A stretch of DNA of 64,000 nucleotides, from positions 2,976,001 to 3,040,000 of the forward strand of contig NZ_CP043042.1 of assembly GCF_008122265.1 (NCBI RefSeq), given 5' to 3'. Position numbers and translations under genes: made by a program. The notes under the pieces are model-generated. The model saw only the letters and a program-made list of their open reading frames with translations, was not told the DNA's origin and did no database searches. Shown piece after piece: positions 10,259 through 20,142 of this stretch (within the stretch, counting starts at the first letter, position 1; every line of letters begins with the position of its first letter). The stretch comes from Marinobacter fonticola (GTDB lineage Bacteria; Pseudomonadota; Gammaproteobacteria; Pseudomonadales; Oleiphilaceae).

Positions 10259-10708
10259 TTATTTGCCCGATGCAAAATTGCTGATCAGACGCTCGATATT
10301 GAGCGCAGATTGGGTGCCATAAAAGGTGTCGCCTGGTTGCATATACGTCTGGTCGGCACCAATGGATACATCGATATACTTCTCGCCCAACAAGCCAGCC
10401 GTGCGGATGACCGCGGTGCTATCTGTCGGAATGATATCAACCGATTGATTGACTTCCATTTCCACCTTGGCCTGATAGGTTTCCGAGTCGAGGGAAATAT
10501 TGGTCACCCGGCCGATTGTGACGCCCGCCATGGAAACCTGTCCTCGCTGGGACAAACCGCCAATATCGTTAAAGTTGGCGTAAATTTTATAGGTGGGCTC
10601 GGCAGAAGCCGGCGTCAGACCGCTGACCTGCAGCGCCAGGAACAGCAATGCGCCAACACCCGCAAGCATGAAACACCCAACTACCACTTCCAATGTTCTC
10701 TGACGCAT
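10259..10708 (-). CDS. mlaD: MlaD, MCE-domain subunit of the phospholipid transporter
   Basis: MlaD is anchored in the inner membrane by one helix and forms the hexameric MCE ring that contacts MlaC. The 149 residues start with the helix (VVVGCFMLAGVGALLFLALQVSGL) and continue with the MCE domain, including YKIYANFNDIGGLSQRGQVSMAGVTIGRVTNI and the AGLLGEKYIDV block. ATG 10708 shares its first base with the mlaE stop codon. About 75 bp separate it from mlaC. Confidence 0.97.
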   Translation of the reverse strand: MRQRTLEVVVGCFMLAGVGALLFLALQVSGLTPASAEPTYKIYANFNDIGGLSQRGQVSMAGVTIGRVTNISLDSETYQAKVEMEVNQSVDIIPTDSTAVIRTAGLLGEKYIDVSIGADQTYMQPGDTFYGTQSALNIERLISNFASGK

Positions 10709-11490
10709 CAGATTTCTCCGAACATGACCGCTGTAAGAATAAAATCGAGCCCCAAGACCGCCAGCGACGAATAAACCACGGTCTTGGTTGTTGCCGAACT
10801 GATGCCTTCCGACGTCGGCACGCTATCGTAACCCTGATACACCGCGATCCAGGTACAGACAAACCCGAACACGATGCTCTTGATAATGCCGTTGACGACA
10901 TCCTCGGAAAAATCGACGGAAGCCTGCATGTTGGCCCAGTACGAACCTTCGAAAACACCCAGCCAATCGACGCCCACCAACATACCGCCCCAGATGCCCA
11001 CCATGGAAAAAATCATGGCCAGCACCGGCATGGAGATCAAACCGGCCCAAAATCGCGGTGCGATCACTCGCCGCAGCGGATCAACGCCCATCATTTCCAT
11101 GCTGGACAATTGTTCGGTGGCTTTCATCAACCCGATTTCAGCCGTCAGCGCCGATCCAGCTCGGCCGGCAAACAGCAGCGCCGTCACCACTGGCCCCAAT
11201 TCGCGCACCAGCGTCAACGCAACCATCTGGCCGATGGCTTGCTCGGAACCGTAGTCGGCAAGGATAGTGTAGCCCTGCAGACCGAGAACCATGCCAATGA
11301 ATAGACCGGAGACGATGATAATCGCCAGGGAAAGCACGCCCACCGCATAAATCTGTTTGATTAATAAGGGGAAACCCGTCGCCGGCTGGGGAACGGCAAC
11401 AATACTGCGGAACAGGAATTCGCCGGAACGGCCCAGCGAAGCAAAGGTGTCGAGAGTGCCGCGACCCAGCGCCGCCAATCGCTCGATCAT
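10708..11490 (-). CDS. mlaE: MlaE, permease subunit of the phospholipid ABC transporter
   Basis: MlaE is the membrane permease of the MlaFEDB transporter. The 260-residue protein has several membrane helices (for example [55 protein letters not shown], and [20 protein letters not shown]) and the family [18 protein letters not shown] motif. Its ATG (11490) overlaps the mlaF stop by 4 nt. Confidence 0.97.
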   Translation of the reverse strand: MIERLAALGRGTLDTFASLGRSGEFLFRSIVAVPQPATGFPLLIKQIYAVGVLSLAIIIVSGLFIGMVLGLQGYTILADYGSEQAIGQMVALTLVRELGPVVTALLFAGRAGSALTAEIGLMKATEQLSSMEMMGVDPLRRVIAPRFWAGLISMPVLAMIFSMVGIWGGMLVGVDWLGVFEGSYWANMQASVDFSEDVVNGIIKSIVFGFVCTWIAVYQGYDSVPTSEGISSATTKTVVYSSLAVLGLDFILTAVMFGEI

Positions 11491-12296
11491 CGGGAGGCTC
11501 CAGCCAAATCGTCAGCTATCATCGGCGCCGAATAATGGAAGGGTACCGGTCCGTCCGGCTTACCCTGGAGGAACTGCTGCACCCGCTCGGATTCGCTGGC
11601 ACGCAATTCAGAGGGCACGCCTTCGCCGACAACCTTGCCGCTGGATACGATGCAGGCATAGTCGCAGATACTCAACGATTCCGGCACATCGTGGGACACC
11701 AGTACACTGGTCAGCCCCATGGATCGATTGAGCTTACTGATCATTTCCACCAGCACGCCCTTGGCGATCGGGTCCTGCCCGGTGAAGGGCTCATCGTACA
11801 TAATCAGTTCCGGATCCAGCGCAATACTGCGGGCCAGCGCCACCCGCCGCGTCATCCCGCCGGAAAGCTCGGAAGGCATCAGGTCTCTCGCGCCGCGTAG
11901 GCCGACCGCCTCCAGCTTCATCAGCACGATATCGCGAATCATGTCTTCGGGGAGATCGGTATGCACCCGCAACGGGAAGGCAACGTTTTCAAACACGCTT
12001 AGATCGGAGAATAACGCACCGCTTTGAAACAACATGCCCATGCGGGCCCGTAAGGCATAGAGCGCCGAACGGCTAAGATCGTGCACGGGCTGGCCGTCAA
12101 CCAGAATACGTCCGCTATGGGGCTTTAACTGGCCACCGATCAGTTTAAGCAGCGTCGTCTTACCGGTGCCGCTCGGCCCCATGATGGCCGTTACCTTACC
12201 GCGAGGAATCTGTAGAGACAGGCCATCGAAGATTCGACGTTCACCACGCAGGAACACCAGATTATCGATATCGATGTAAGTGGATCCGGACGCCAT
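11487..12296 (-). CDS. mlaF: MlaF, ATPase subunit of the phospholipid ABC transporter
   Basis: MlaF is the cytoplasmic ATPase of the MlaFEDB transporter and the first gene of the minus-strand mla-ibaG-murA-his run. The 269-residue protein has Walker A GPSGTGKT at about residues 40-47, the Q-loop (MLFQSGALF), the signature [19 protein letters not shown], Walker [14 protein letters not shown] and the switch histidine in VSHD. Start ATG 12296 with AGGAAG upstream; a TTG one codon earlier is possible. Confidence 0.97.
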   Translation of the reverse strand: MASGSTYIDIDNLVFLRGERRIFDGLSLQIPRGKVTAIMGPSGTGKTTLLKLIGGQLKPHSGRILVDGQPVHDLSRSALYALRARMGMLFQSGALFSDLSVFENVAFPLRVHTDLPEDMIRDIVLMKLEAVGLRGARDLMPSELSGGMTRRVALARSIALDPELIMYDEPFTGQDPIAKGVLVEMISKLNRSMGLTSVLVSHDVPESLSICDYACIVSSGKVVGEGVPSELRASESERVQQFLQGKPDGPVPFHYSAPMIADDLAGASR

Positions 12297-12780
12297 CAAG
12301 ATCTTCCTGTTGGAACCGTGCGAGAGTGTACTGCGTCAACACCGCAGTAAACGCCCGTTAACTCCGTTATATACACGCCCGCCACGACCATTGGCGGTGA
12401 CAGACGCTCGCTGAAGGGCGGTACATTAAGCCAAGTTGCCGCCAAGCTCAAACGCTCCGTCTCAGCAATGACTATTCTGCTCCACCGGCGACTATTTTTC
12501 CTTCCAGTGGCTAGGCCTTTAAATCCATGATTATCAAGCGCGAGCGCATATCCGGCTGAAATCGACGGTGATGCTCTGCAGACCATAGCGTACCGGCATT
12601 TTGTCCGCCACGCCCGGCCGGTTGCGGCAATCCCCCATCTGCCGCACAATTCCCCGCCTCTTTATCGCTCGCTTTGGACTTCCAGACGTCTGGTTTTCCA
12701 GGCCTTAATTTTTCAGACTTCGATTTTTTCGGTCTTTTTGTTTTCGGACTTTGATTCTCCAGACATAAGGGAACTGCAGG
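12297..12780. other. Divergent mlaF / yrbG intergenic region
   Basis: About 480 bp separating the two large divergent gene runs, so it should contain promoters for both. I see a perfect 12-bp palindrome CCAGACGTCTGG at 12682-12693 and a set of degenerate T-rich direct repeats next to yrbG. An open frame on the minus strand (to about 12649) has no recognisable features and atypical composition, and I do not call it a gene. Confidence 0.55.
12679..12770. repeat. Degenerate 14-17-bp T-rich repeats before the antiporter gene
   Basis: About six imperfect copies of TTTTTC(A/G)GACTTNGAT follow one another (for example TTTTTCAGACTTCGAT, TTTTTCGGTCTTTTT, GTTTTCGGACTTTGAT) and end 10-12 bp before the start codon at 12781. 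The period drifts between 14 and 17 bp. This looks like an older, diverged relative of the leader arrays at zapE and hisG. Confidence 0.7.
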
Positions 12781-13743
12781 ATGTCTCTACTGCCTTACAT
12801 TGGCGCCCTCATCGTCGGCCTGATTCTGCTCATCTGGAGCGCAGACCGCTTCGTCGAGGGCTCGGTCGCTATCGCCCGCGGCTTTGGTATGTCGCCCTTG
12901 CTGATAGGCCTCACCATTGTCGCCTTCGGCACGTCCGCCCCCGAAATGCTGGTCTCCGCCACTGCAGCCCTCACAGATGTCCCGGCCCTGGCCGTTGGCA
13001 ACGCGCTGGGTTCGAACATCGCCAACATCGGACTGGTGCTCGGCATTACCACGCTTATTGCGCCGATCCCCCTGAAGCGCGCCGTTCTCTTCCGGGAGTT
13101 CCCCATCCTGCTGGCCGTAACGCTGCTGGTGCTTCCCTTATTACTGGATAACGAACTATCGCCCGTCGACGGCGTGATCTTCCTGGTGATGCTGGGCGTC
13201 TCGCTATTTCTGATGAGCCGCAATAACAACCCGGCCGATGCCCCAGAGTTTCTCGAAGAATTGGAGGAAATCCCCCCAATGGCCACCGGGCGGGCCATCT
13301 TCTGGTTTGTCATCGGCTTGGCGGCGCTCGTTTTGAGCTCGCGCATTCTCGTCTGGGGAGCCACCGAACTCGCGCTCTCCCTGGGAATCAGCGATCTAAT
13401 CATCGGTCTGACTATCGTCGCCATTGGCACCAGTCTTCCGGAGCTGGCCGCTTCGGTCGCCAGCGCCTTAAAAGGACACCACGACGTAGCGCTCGGCAAT
13501 ATTGTCGGCTCCAACCTGTTCAATTTGCTTGCGGTGCTCGCGATGCCGGCGCTGCTTAACCCGGTACAGATCGAGAGCGAGGTCCTCTACCGGGACTATG
13601 GTGTCATGGGCGGCCTGACCTTGCTGCTGGCAGCATTCGCTTACGGCATGCAGAAAAAGGGAAAACTGGCCCGCTTTGAAGGTGGTATACTGCTGGCCGG
13701 ATACATCGCATACACCATCGTGCTGTATCAGGCAGCGCGCTAG
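12781..13743 (+). CDS. Calcium/sodium antiporter, YrbG family
   Basis: K+-dependent Na+/Ca2+ exchanger family (CaCA) inner-membrane protein, 320 residues with about ten helices in two inverted halves. The duplicated alpha-repeat motifs are clear: LIGLTIVAFGTSAPEMLVSATAALTDVPALAVGNALGSNIANIGLVLG in the first half and IIGLTIVAIGTSLPELAASVASALKGHHDVALGNIVGSNLFNLLAV in the second, each with the ion-binding GTSxPE and GNxxGSN residues. It heads the plus-strand run, the position of yrbG in E. coli next to kdsD. ATG 12781 is preceded by AAGGGA. Confidence 0.95.
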   Translation: MSLLPYIGALIVGLILLIWSADRFVEGSVAIARGFGMSPLLIGLTIVAFGTSAPEMLVSATAALTDVPALAVGNALGSNIANIGLVLGITTLIAPIPLKRAVLFREFPILLAVTLLVLPLLLDNELSPVDGVIFLVMLGVSLFLMSRNNNPADAPEFLEELEEIPPMATGRAIFWFVIGLAALVLSSRILVWGATELALSLGISDLIIGLTIVAIGTSLPELAASVASALKGHHDVALGNIVGSNLFNLLAVLAMPALLNPVQIESEVLYRDYGVMGGLTLLLAAFAYGMQKKGKLARFEGGILLAGYIAYTIVLYQAAR

Positions 13744-13760
13744 AGAGTTTTGCCGTAATT

Positions 13761-14729
13761 ATGACGACCTCTTTTATCGATTCCGCCCGCGAAGCCATTG
13801 GCATCCAGCGAGAGGCCATTGACGCCCTTATCAATCGGATCGACGACACCTTTATAAAAGCCTGCGAAGTCATTATGTCCTGCTCCGGTCGCGTCGTCGT
13901 GACCGGCATGGGTAAGTCCGGCCATATCGGCAAGAAGATCGCTGCGACACTGGCCAGTACCGGCACACCGTCGTTTTTTGTCCATCCGGGCGAAGCTAGC
14001 CACGGCGACCTGGGCATGATTACCCGTCAGGATGTGGTTCTTGCCATCTCCAATTCCGGCAAGACCAGCGAAGTGCTGACCATCCTACCTCTACTCAAGC
14101 GCATGGGCGCACCGCTGATCAGCATGACCGGCGACCCGGAATCGGTGCTCGCCCGGGAAGCGGTGGTCAACCTGGACGTGAGCGTACCGCGGGAAGCCTG
14201 TCCGCTAAATCTGGCCCCCACCAGCAGTACCACCGCAACACTGGTTATGGGCGACGCTCTAGCGGTAGCCCTGCTGGCCGCACGCGGTTTTAGCGCCGAA
14301 GATTTTGCCTTCTCTCATCCAGGCGGCAGTCTGGGCCGCCGGCTGCTGCTGCGCGTTTCCGACATCATGCATACCGGCGACCGCATTCCGCGTGTGTCGG
14401 CGGACACGCTACTCAGTGGCGCACTGCTGGAAATTTCTCGAAAAGGGCTGGGGATGACCACTGTGGTCGACGACCACGACGCCCTGGTCGGCGTATTTAC
14501 CGATGGCGATTTACGGCGCACGCTGGATCGAAATCTGGATGTTCACGTCACACCGATTCACGATGTCATGACCGTTAAAGGGCGTAGCATCTATGACGAT
14601 CAGCTCGCAGCCGAGGCCCTCAAGCTCATGGACGAGGTGAAAATCAATGCCCTGCCGGTACTAAGCCGCGACGGACGCTTGGTCGGCGCCATCAACATGC
14701 ATGACCTGCTTCGCGCCGGCGTGATATGA
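13761..14729 (+). CDS. kdsD: D-arabinose 5-phosphate isomerase
   Basis: KdsD converts ribulose 5-phosphate to arabinose 5-phosphate, the first step of Kdo synthesis for lipopolysaccharide. The 322 residues contain an N-terminal SIS domain (VVVTGMGKSGHIGKKIAATLASTGTPSFFVHPGEASHGDLGMI, then AISNSGKTSEVL) and two C-terminal CBS domains (MHTGDRIPRVSADT... and MTVKGRSIYDDQLAAEALKLM...). The family signature AHPGGSLGRRLL is present as SHPGGSLGRRLLLRV. It begins 17 bp after yrbG and precedes kdsC; no good ribosome site is visible, so coupling to yrbG is likely. Confidence 0.97.
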   Translation: MTTSFIDSAREAIGIQREAIDALINRIDDTFIKACEVIMSCSGRVVVTGMGKSGHIGKKIAATLASTGTPSFFVHPGEASHGDLGMITRQDVVLAISNSGKTSEVLTILPLLKRMGAPLISMTGDPESVLAREAVVNLDVSVPREACPLNLAPTSSTTATLVMGDALAVALLAARGFSAEDFAFSHPGGSLGRRLLLRVSDIMHTGDRIPRVSADTLLSGALLEISRKGLGMTTVVDDHDALVGVFTDGDLRRTLDRNLDVHVTPIHDVMTVKGRSIYDDQLAAEALKLMDEVKINALPVLSRDGRLVGAINMHDLLRAGVI

Positions 14730-14781
14730 ACGTCAACCCGCTCGAACGAAGACCCAACGAAACGCCGTGAAGGACCCTCGC

Positions 14782-15342
14782 ATGGAACGACCGCTGCCCG
14801 ATGATCTGATTACCAAAGCCGCCAGTATTCGCTTACTGGCACTGGATGTGGACGGCATCATGACCGATGGGCGGCTGTACTTTACGGCCCAAGGCGACGA
14901 GCTGAAAGCTTTTAACATTCTCGACGGACACGGCATCAAACAGCTTCGCCGCAGCGGGATCGAAGTGGCCGTCATCACCGGTCGCAGCTCGCCGCTAACC
15001 GCACGCCGAGCCCGCGACCTGGGCATCCAGCACGTCTATCAAGGCCGGGAAGATAAAGAGGCTGCCCTCCGCGAACTTCTATCCGAGCTGAATATTTCCA
15101 ACGAGGCAGCCGCCTACATGGGCGATGACCTTCCCGACTTGGGCGCCATCATGCTTGCCGGCTTGGGCATTTCGGTTCCCAATGGCCACTGGTATGTTCG
15201 CGAACAGGCGGATTACTGCACTGAAGCCGCAGGCGGAGAAGGCGCCGTGCGCGAGATTTGCGACCTGATTCTGCAGGCCCAGAACAAGCTGGCCGACCTG
15301 CACCTGACTTACCATTCCGGCGGCGCTACCGACGGAGCGTGA
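14782..15342 (+). CDS. kdsC: 3-deoxy-D-manno-octulosonate 8-phosphate phosphatase
   Basis: KdsC removes the phosphate from Kdo-8-phosphate. It is a compact HAD-superfamily enzyme without a cap domain (186 residues here). The catalytic aspartates are at about residues 22 and 24 in LDVDGIMTDG; motif II is AVITGRSS and motif III/IV is YMGDDLPDLGAI. ATG 14782 is chosen because AAGGA stands 7 nt upstream; a GTG 15 bp earlier has no ribosome site. Next to kdsD, upstream of lptC. Confidence 0.96.
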   Translation: MERPLPDDLITKAASIRLLALDVDGIMTDGRLYFTAQGDELKAFNILDGHGIKQLRRSGIEVAVITGRSSPLTARRARDLGIQHVYQGREDKEAALRELLSELNISNEAAAYMGDDLPDLGAIMLAGLGISVPNGHWYVREQADYCTEAAGGEGAVREICDLILQAQNKLADLHLTYHSGGATDGA

Positions 15343-15346
15343 CACC

Positions 15347-15937
15347 ATGCTGAATCGACTCAACCGGCTTCGTTTGCGGCACCTGGGCATTGCCATATTG
15401 TCGGCCGTGCTCATTGGCCTGCTATGGCAGAGTGACGAGAAACGAGGCATTGACCCGGCCGCTGACCTGCGTGGCCCGCAGGAACCCGACAGTTTTGTCG
15501 TGAACGGCGAATACCGGTCCTTCGCGGAGACGGGGCAGCTCTCGGCTGTCATCAGCAGCCCGCGCGTCGAGCAATTCGACGAACAGAGCCTCGCAGACAT
15601 GGAAGCCCCCCGGGCCCGACTGATCGACGTCAACACCGGTTTACCCTGGACGCTCCGGGCCAACGAAGGCCGCTACCAACTGGATAGTGACATCGTCAGG
15701 CTCTCCGGCGATGTTGTCATTACCCGCACGCTGCCTTCCGGAAGTCAGGGCGAACTGAAAACGCCCCACCTGACGCTGGATAACGACAAGCGCATTGTGC
15801 ACACTGACGCCCCGGTGGTGCTGACGGATCCCCATGGCGTAACCCGGGCGACGGGCATGCAGGCCTGGATCGACGAACGCATTATGGAACTTAAATCACA
15901 GGTGGAAGGACAGTATGAGGCGCCCTCAAACCGGTAA
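15347..15937 (+). CDS. lptC: LPS export system protein LptC
   Basis: LptC is a bitopic inner-membrane protein that passes LPS from LptBFG to LptA. The 196 residues have an N-terminal helix (HLGIAILSAVLIGLLW) and a periplasmic beta-jellyroll domain (NGEYRSFAETGQLSAVISSPRVEQF..., PWTLRANEGRYQLDSDIVRLSGDVVI). It starts 4 bp after kdsC and overlaps lptA by 23 bp, as expected for a tightly coupled operon. The C-terminus beyond the OstA-like fold ([20 protein letters not shown]) is ordinary for the family. Confidence 0.95.
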   Translation: MLNRLNRLRLRHLGIAILSAVLIGLLWQSDEKRGIDPAADLRGPQEPDSFVVNGEYRSFAETGQLSAVISSPRVEQFDEQSLADMEAPRARLIDVNTGLPWTLRANEGRYQLDSDIVRLSGDVVITRTLPSGSQGELKTPHLTLDNDKRIVHTDAPVVLTDPHGVTRATGMQAWIDERIMELKSQVEGQYEAPSNR

Positions 15938-16465
15938 CACCCACAAGCTCTCCGGCCTTATCGGCATCGCTTTGATGGCGCTGGCCGGCCAGGCTGCGGG
16001 CTTCGACCTGGACTCCAACAGCCCAATAAAGGTTACGGCGGACAACGCTCGCCTGGATGAATCCAAGGGGACCGCAATCTACACCGGCGATGTCATCGTG
16101 AGTCAGGACGCCACCGAACTGACAGCCCAGAAGGTTGTCCTCTACCGCAACAAAGGCGTGCTCGATCGGATCGAAGCCTTTGGCGAACCGGCACACTATA
16201 GCCAGGCACGTCAGGGTGAAACGCCGAAAACCGACGCCGAAGCCCTCACCATCATCTACGCCGCTGGCGACAGCCGCATTACCTTCGAAAAGCAGGCGAT
16301 AATCCGTCAAGAGGGCAACGTTTTTAAAGGGGATCACATCGAGTACAACACGGCCAGCCGCGTCGTCGTCGCCGACGGCGGGCGCAGTCCGGATAACCCG
16401 GACGGTCGGGTAGAAATGCTGATACAACCGCGCCAGTCCAACGAAAACCAGGGCGAGACCAACTA

Positions 16466-16466
<1 letters not shown>
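15915..16466 (+). CDS. lptA: Periplasmic LPS bridge protein LptA
   Basis: LptA polymerises between LptC and LptD to carry LPS across the periplasm. The 183-residue protein has a signal peptide ([22 protein letters not shown]) and an OstA-like domain ([42 protein letters not shown]...). ATG 15915 lies inside the 3' end of lptC, with GGAAGGA before it. The stop codon overlaps the lptB start by one base. Confidence 0.96.
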
Positions 16467-17191
<725 letters not shown>

Positions 17192-17569
17192 CAAGAATCG
17201 GCGTGAGATGAGTTCAACTGATGCCAAACGCAGTACAGAAAGCAATACAGAAGAGCAAAAGCACTCACAGAACCACAGCCCGGCATCTTGTCTGATGCTT
17301 CCATCTTGTCTGATGCTTCAAAGGGGCTGGCTGTCGCATATTTCTGCGAAAACGCTAAACTCGAAACATGGCCGTCCGAGTATGGGCTCAAACATCGGCG
17401 GCCAGAACGTTGTCATCTGCACACCCATGGCAGTAAACTTCGGCAAAGAAATTGCTTGTAGAACTAAGTCGCCACTTTCTAAGTCCGGGATCAATGCCCT
17501 ATAACTCCGGGCGCGACGTGGTTCGGCAAAAAATTAACGCCGAGAGCATTAGGGTGACGGGATAAATCA
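17192..17569. other. lptB-rpoN intergenic region
   Basis: 378 bp holding an 18-bp tandem duplication (17284-17319) and, presumably, a promoter for rpoN. An open frame of 98 codons (17208-17504) crosses it, but it has no ribosome site, no recognisable domain and contains the repeat as SCLMLPSCLML; I regard it as chance. No convincing terminator or promoter boxes could be assigned by eye. Confidence 0.5.
17284..17319. repeat. Perfect 18-bp tandem duplication upstream of rpoN
   Basis: CATCTTGTCTGATGCTTC occurs at 17284-17301 and again, without any change, at 17302-17319. It lies about 250 bp upstream of the rpoN start. Perfect identity suggests recent slippage. Confidence 0.95.
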
Positions 17570-19096
17570 ATGGTAATGAAAGCTTCGCTCCAGCTTAAGC
17601 TGGGTCAGCAGCTCACCATGACACCGCAGTTGCAGCAGGCCATACGCCTTCTGCAACTGTCGACGCTGGATCTTCAGCAAGAGATCCAACAAGCGCTGGA
17701 CTCCAACCCGATGCTGGAAACCTCCGAGGAGGAGGAAGGCTCGGACACGTCCGCCGAGAACGAAAACAGCAGCAACGAGGCTGAATCCAAAGAGCAGAAT
17801 GATTCAGACTCCCAGCAGGAAGACAATAGCTGGGATGAACCGAGCGAAGAGCCGGATTGGTCTGCCGACAACCAGCAGGACATCCCCGACGATCTCCCGG
17901 TCGATACAGCCTGGGACGACATCTACCAATCCGCACCTACCTCAGCCTCCCGCGGCGACGACGAAGACGACAGCGACTTTGAGTCTCGCAACTCACCGAC
18001 AGAAACCCTCCAGGATCACCTGCTCTGGCAACTCAACCTGACGCCCATGAGCGACCGCGACCGCGCCATTGCACACGCGCTGCTGGATTCGGTGGATACC
18101 CGCGGCTACCTCATCACGAGCGTCGAGGATATCCACGCGGGATTGGAGGACGAAGCCGACGAGGACCCTCTGGAACTGGACGAAGTCGAGGCGGTCCTGC
18201 GCCGGCTCCAGCATTTCGATCCGCCGGGGGTTTTTGCCCGCGATCTGCAGGAATGTTTACTGATTCAGCTTAACCAGTTGCCGCATGACACGCCCTGGCT
18301 ACCGCAGGCGCGCCTGGTCATCAGTCACTACATCAACCTGCTGGGCAACCGTGATTACGCTCAACTCCTACGCCGCAGCCGCCTCACCGAAGAACAACTC
18401 AAGGCCGTACTCGCGCTGATCCAGACACTGAATCCGCGTCCGGGCGACTCCATGGAGCAAGGCGAACCCGACTATGTGGTGCCGGATGTGGTGGTGAGCA
18501 AATCGAAAGGCCGGTGGCGCGTCGAACTGAACCCGGAAATCGCCCCTCGGATCCGGGTGAACGCCGGTTACGCCGCGCTGATCCGGCGGGCGGACAGTAG
18601 CGCCGACAACACCTATTTGCGCGATCAGTTGCAGGAGGCCAAGTGGTTTATCAAGAGCCTACAAAGCCGTAACGAAACCCTGCTTAAAGTCGCCACCCGT
18701 ATTGTCGAACATCAGCAAGGCTTTCTCGATCATGGCGAGGAGTCGATGAAGCCTCTCATTCTGTCCGATATCGCCCAGGCGGTCGGCATGCATGAGTCGA
18801 CCATCTCGCGGGTCACCACCCAGAAGTACATGCATACGCCCCGCGGCATTTTCGAGCTGAAGTATTTCTTCTCCAGCCACGTCAGCACGAACGAAGGCGG
18901 GGAGTGTTCGTCCACGGCAATCCGTGCCATGATCAAGAAACTGGTGGCGGCGGAAACGCCAAAGAAGCCGCTTAGCGATAGCAAAATCGCCGCCCTACTT
19001 GGCGATCAGGGTATCAACGTCGCCCGGCGAACAGTTGCCAAATATCGCGAAGCCATGCATATACCGCCGTCCAACGAACGTAAACGATTGGTATAA
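17570..19096 (+). CDS. rpoN: RNA polymerase sigma-54 factor
   Basis: RpoN directs RNA polymerase to -24/-12 promoters controlled by enhancer-binding proteins (nitrogen, flagella, C4-dicarboxylates and others). The 508 residues show region I (glutamine/leucine rich, [43 protein letters not shown]), a strongly acidic region II (about 55-115), the core-binding and helix-turn-helix domains ([28 protein letters not shown]), and the RpoN box [10 protein letters not shown] near the C-terminus. ATG 17570 has GGGA 7 nt upstream; the second ATG at 17576 (MKASLQL) matches the usual family N-terminus and may be the true start. hpf, ptsN, rapZ and NPr follow, the standard neighbourhood. Confidence 0.97.
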   Translation: MVMKASLQLKLGQQLTMTPQLQQAIRLLQLSTLDLQQEIQQALDSNPMLETSEEEEGSDTSAENENSSNEAESKEQNDSDSQQEDNSWDEPSEEPDWSADNQQDIPDDLPVDTAWDDIYQSAPTSASRGDDEDDSDFESRNSPTETLQDHLLWQLNLTPMSDRDRAIAHALLDSVDTRGYLITSVEDIHAGLEDEADEDPLELDEVEAVLRRLQHFDPPGVFARDLQECLLIQLNQLPHDTPWLPQARLVISHYINLLGNRDYAQLLRRSRLTEEQLKAVLALIQTLNPRPGDSMEQGEPDYVVPDVVVSKSKGRWRVELNPEIAPRIRVNAGYAALIRRADSSADNTYLRDQLQEAKWFIKSLQSRNETLLKVATRIVEHQQGFLDHGEESMKPLILSDIAQAVGMHESTISRVTTQKYMHTPRGIFELKYFFSSHVSTNEGGECSSTAIRAMIKKLVAAETPKKPLSDSKIAALLGDQGINVARRTVAKYREAMHIPPSNERKRLV

Positions 19097-19135
19097 CGCA
19101 AATACGGATACAGCGTAAGACCGTTATGAGGGACA

Positions 19136-19223
19136 GCCGCCCTCAAGTCCGGGCGGCCAGACATAATTTCAGGCGTCCGCCGCACGCGACGGGCTCAACA
19201 TCGGGCGCGCTCTTAAGCGCCCG
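19136..19223 (+). other. Two GC-rich hairpins between rpoN and hpf
   Basis: Stem one: GCCGCCC (19136-19142) with GGGCGGC (19151-19157). Stem two: CGGGCGC (19202-19208) with GCGCCCG (19217-19223), ending about 15 bp before the AGGAG ribosome site of hpf. Neither is followed by a T tract. They may be partial terminators, RNA-stability elements or a leader structure; the sequence alone does not decide. Confidence 0.45.
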
Positions 19224-19249
19224 TGCATGTCGACAAGTAGGAGAAGCCT

Positions 19250-19558
19250 ATGCAACTCAATATGTCAGGTCACCATGTCGAATTAACCCCTCCCCTGAAA
19301 GAGTATGTGTCTGAAAAATTTCAAAAACTTGAACGTCATTTCGACCATATCAGCAACTGTCAGGTGACCCTGTCCGTGGTAAAACTCCGCCATACCGCTG
19401 AAGCCACGCTGCATGTCGTCGGCGGGGAGGTTCACGCAAAGGCTCAGAACGAAGACATGTATGCGGCGATCGATTCGCTCGTGGACAAACTTGATCGGCA
19501 GATCCTGAAGCACAAGGAGAAGACGGTCGACCGAATGCACGGCGCAGCCAGTCGCTAG
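19250..19558 (+). CDS. hpf: Ribosome hibernation promoting factor, short form
   Basis: Short HPF (102 residues) binds the 30S decoding region and promotes inactive 100S ribosome dimers in stationary phase. The sequence MQLNMSGHHVELTPPLKEYVSEKFQKLERHFDHI is typical, with the AEATLHVVGGEVHAKAQNEDMYAAIDSLVDKLDRQILKHKEK core. ATG 19250 has a strong AGGAG site. It sits between rpoN and ptsN as in other gammaproteobacteria; two hairpins precede it. Confidence 0.96.
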   Translation: MQLNMSGHHVELTPPLKEYVSEKFQKLERHFDHISNCQVTLSVVKLRHTAEATLHVVGGEVHAKAQNEDMYAAIDSLVDKLDRQILKHKEKTVDRMHGAASR

Positions 19559-19613
19559 CCGCTTCATTAAGCGTCAATCGTTATCCGTTTCATATTAGGA
19601 AAGCATTCCATCC

Positions 19614-20081
19614 ATGACGGAAACACCTTTAACCATACAGTCCATCCTGGTTCCCGAGCTCACCCTTAGCGGTGTGCCGGGAACCAGCAAGAAGCGAATC
19701 CTGGAATTGATCGCCGAGCATATTGCTCGGCGCTATCCAGAGCTTGAGGAAGCCCAGATTTTCAACAATCTGGTCTCCCGCGAGCGCCTGGGCAGCACAG
19801 GCATTGGCCAGGGTATCGCCATTCCTCACTGTCGCCTCGAAAACTGCAACCACGTCATTGGTGCGCTTCTGACCCTGGAAGAAGGCGTTGCCTTCGATGC
19901 CATCGACAACCAGCCGGTTGATTTACTCTTCGTGCTGATCGTGCCAAAGGAGGCAACCAGCGAACATCTTGAGTTGCTCAGCCAGTTGGCCGAGAAATTC
20001 AATGAACGCACTTTCTGCGAGCGCCTGCGTCGATGCGAGGATGCGACCCAGCTTTACGAGGCCATGACGCAGTCGCAGTAG
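19614..20081 (+). CDS. ptsN: Nitrogen-PTS EIIA protein
   Basis: PtsN is the terminal phospho-acceptor of the nitrogen-related PTS (PtsP-NPr-PtsN), a regulatory chain for potassium and nitrogen balance. The 155-residue EIIA-fructose-type domain has its phospho-histidine at about residue 72 in GIGQGIAIPHCRL. RERLGSTGIGQG and LLFVLIVPKEATSEHLELLSQLAEKF are family blocks. AGGAAAG precedes the ATG. The EI partner PtsP is not in the window. Confidence 0.96.
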   Translation: MTETPLTIQSILVPELTLSGVPGTSKKRILELIAEHIARRYPELEEAQIFNNLVSRERLGSTGIGQGIAIPHCRLENCNHVIGALLTLEEGVAFDAIDNQPVDLLFVLIVPKEATSEHLELLSQLAEKFNERTFCERLRRCEDATQLYEAMTQSQ

Positions 20082-20142
20082 CTGAGTATTCGCACGGGCC
20101 ATAGCACCAATCCAGACAGGGCATCCCAAGTTAAGGCATAGC

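Noticed and set aside
12296..12649. 117-codon minus-strand open frame upstream of mlaF
   Set aside because: No recognisable domain, unusual Trp/Arg/Cys composition, and it occupies the promoter region of the mla run.
17208..17504. 98-codon open frame between lptB and rpoN
   Set aside because: No ribosome site or family resemblance, and it contains the 18-bp duplication as a peptide repeat.
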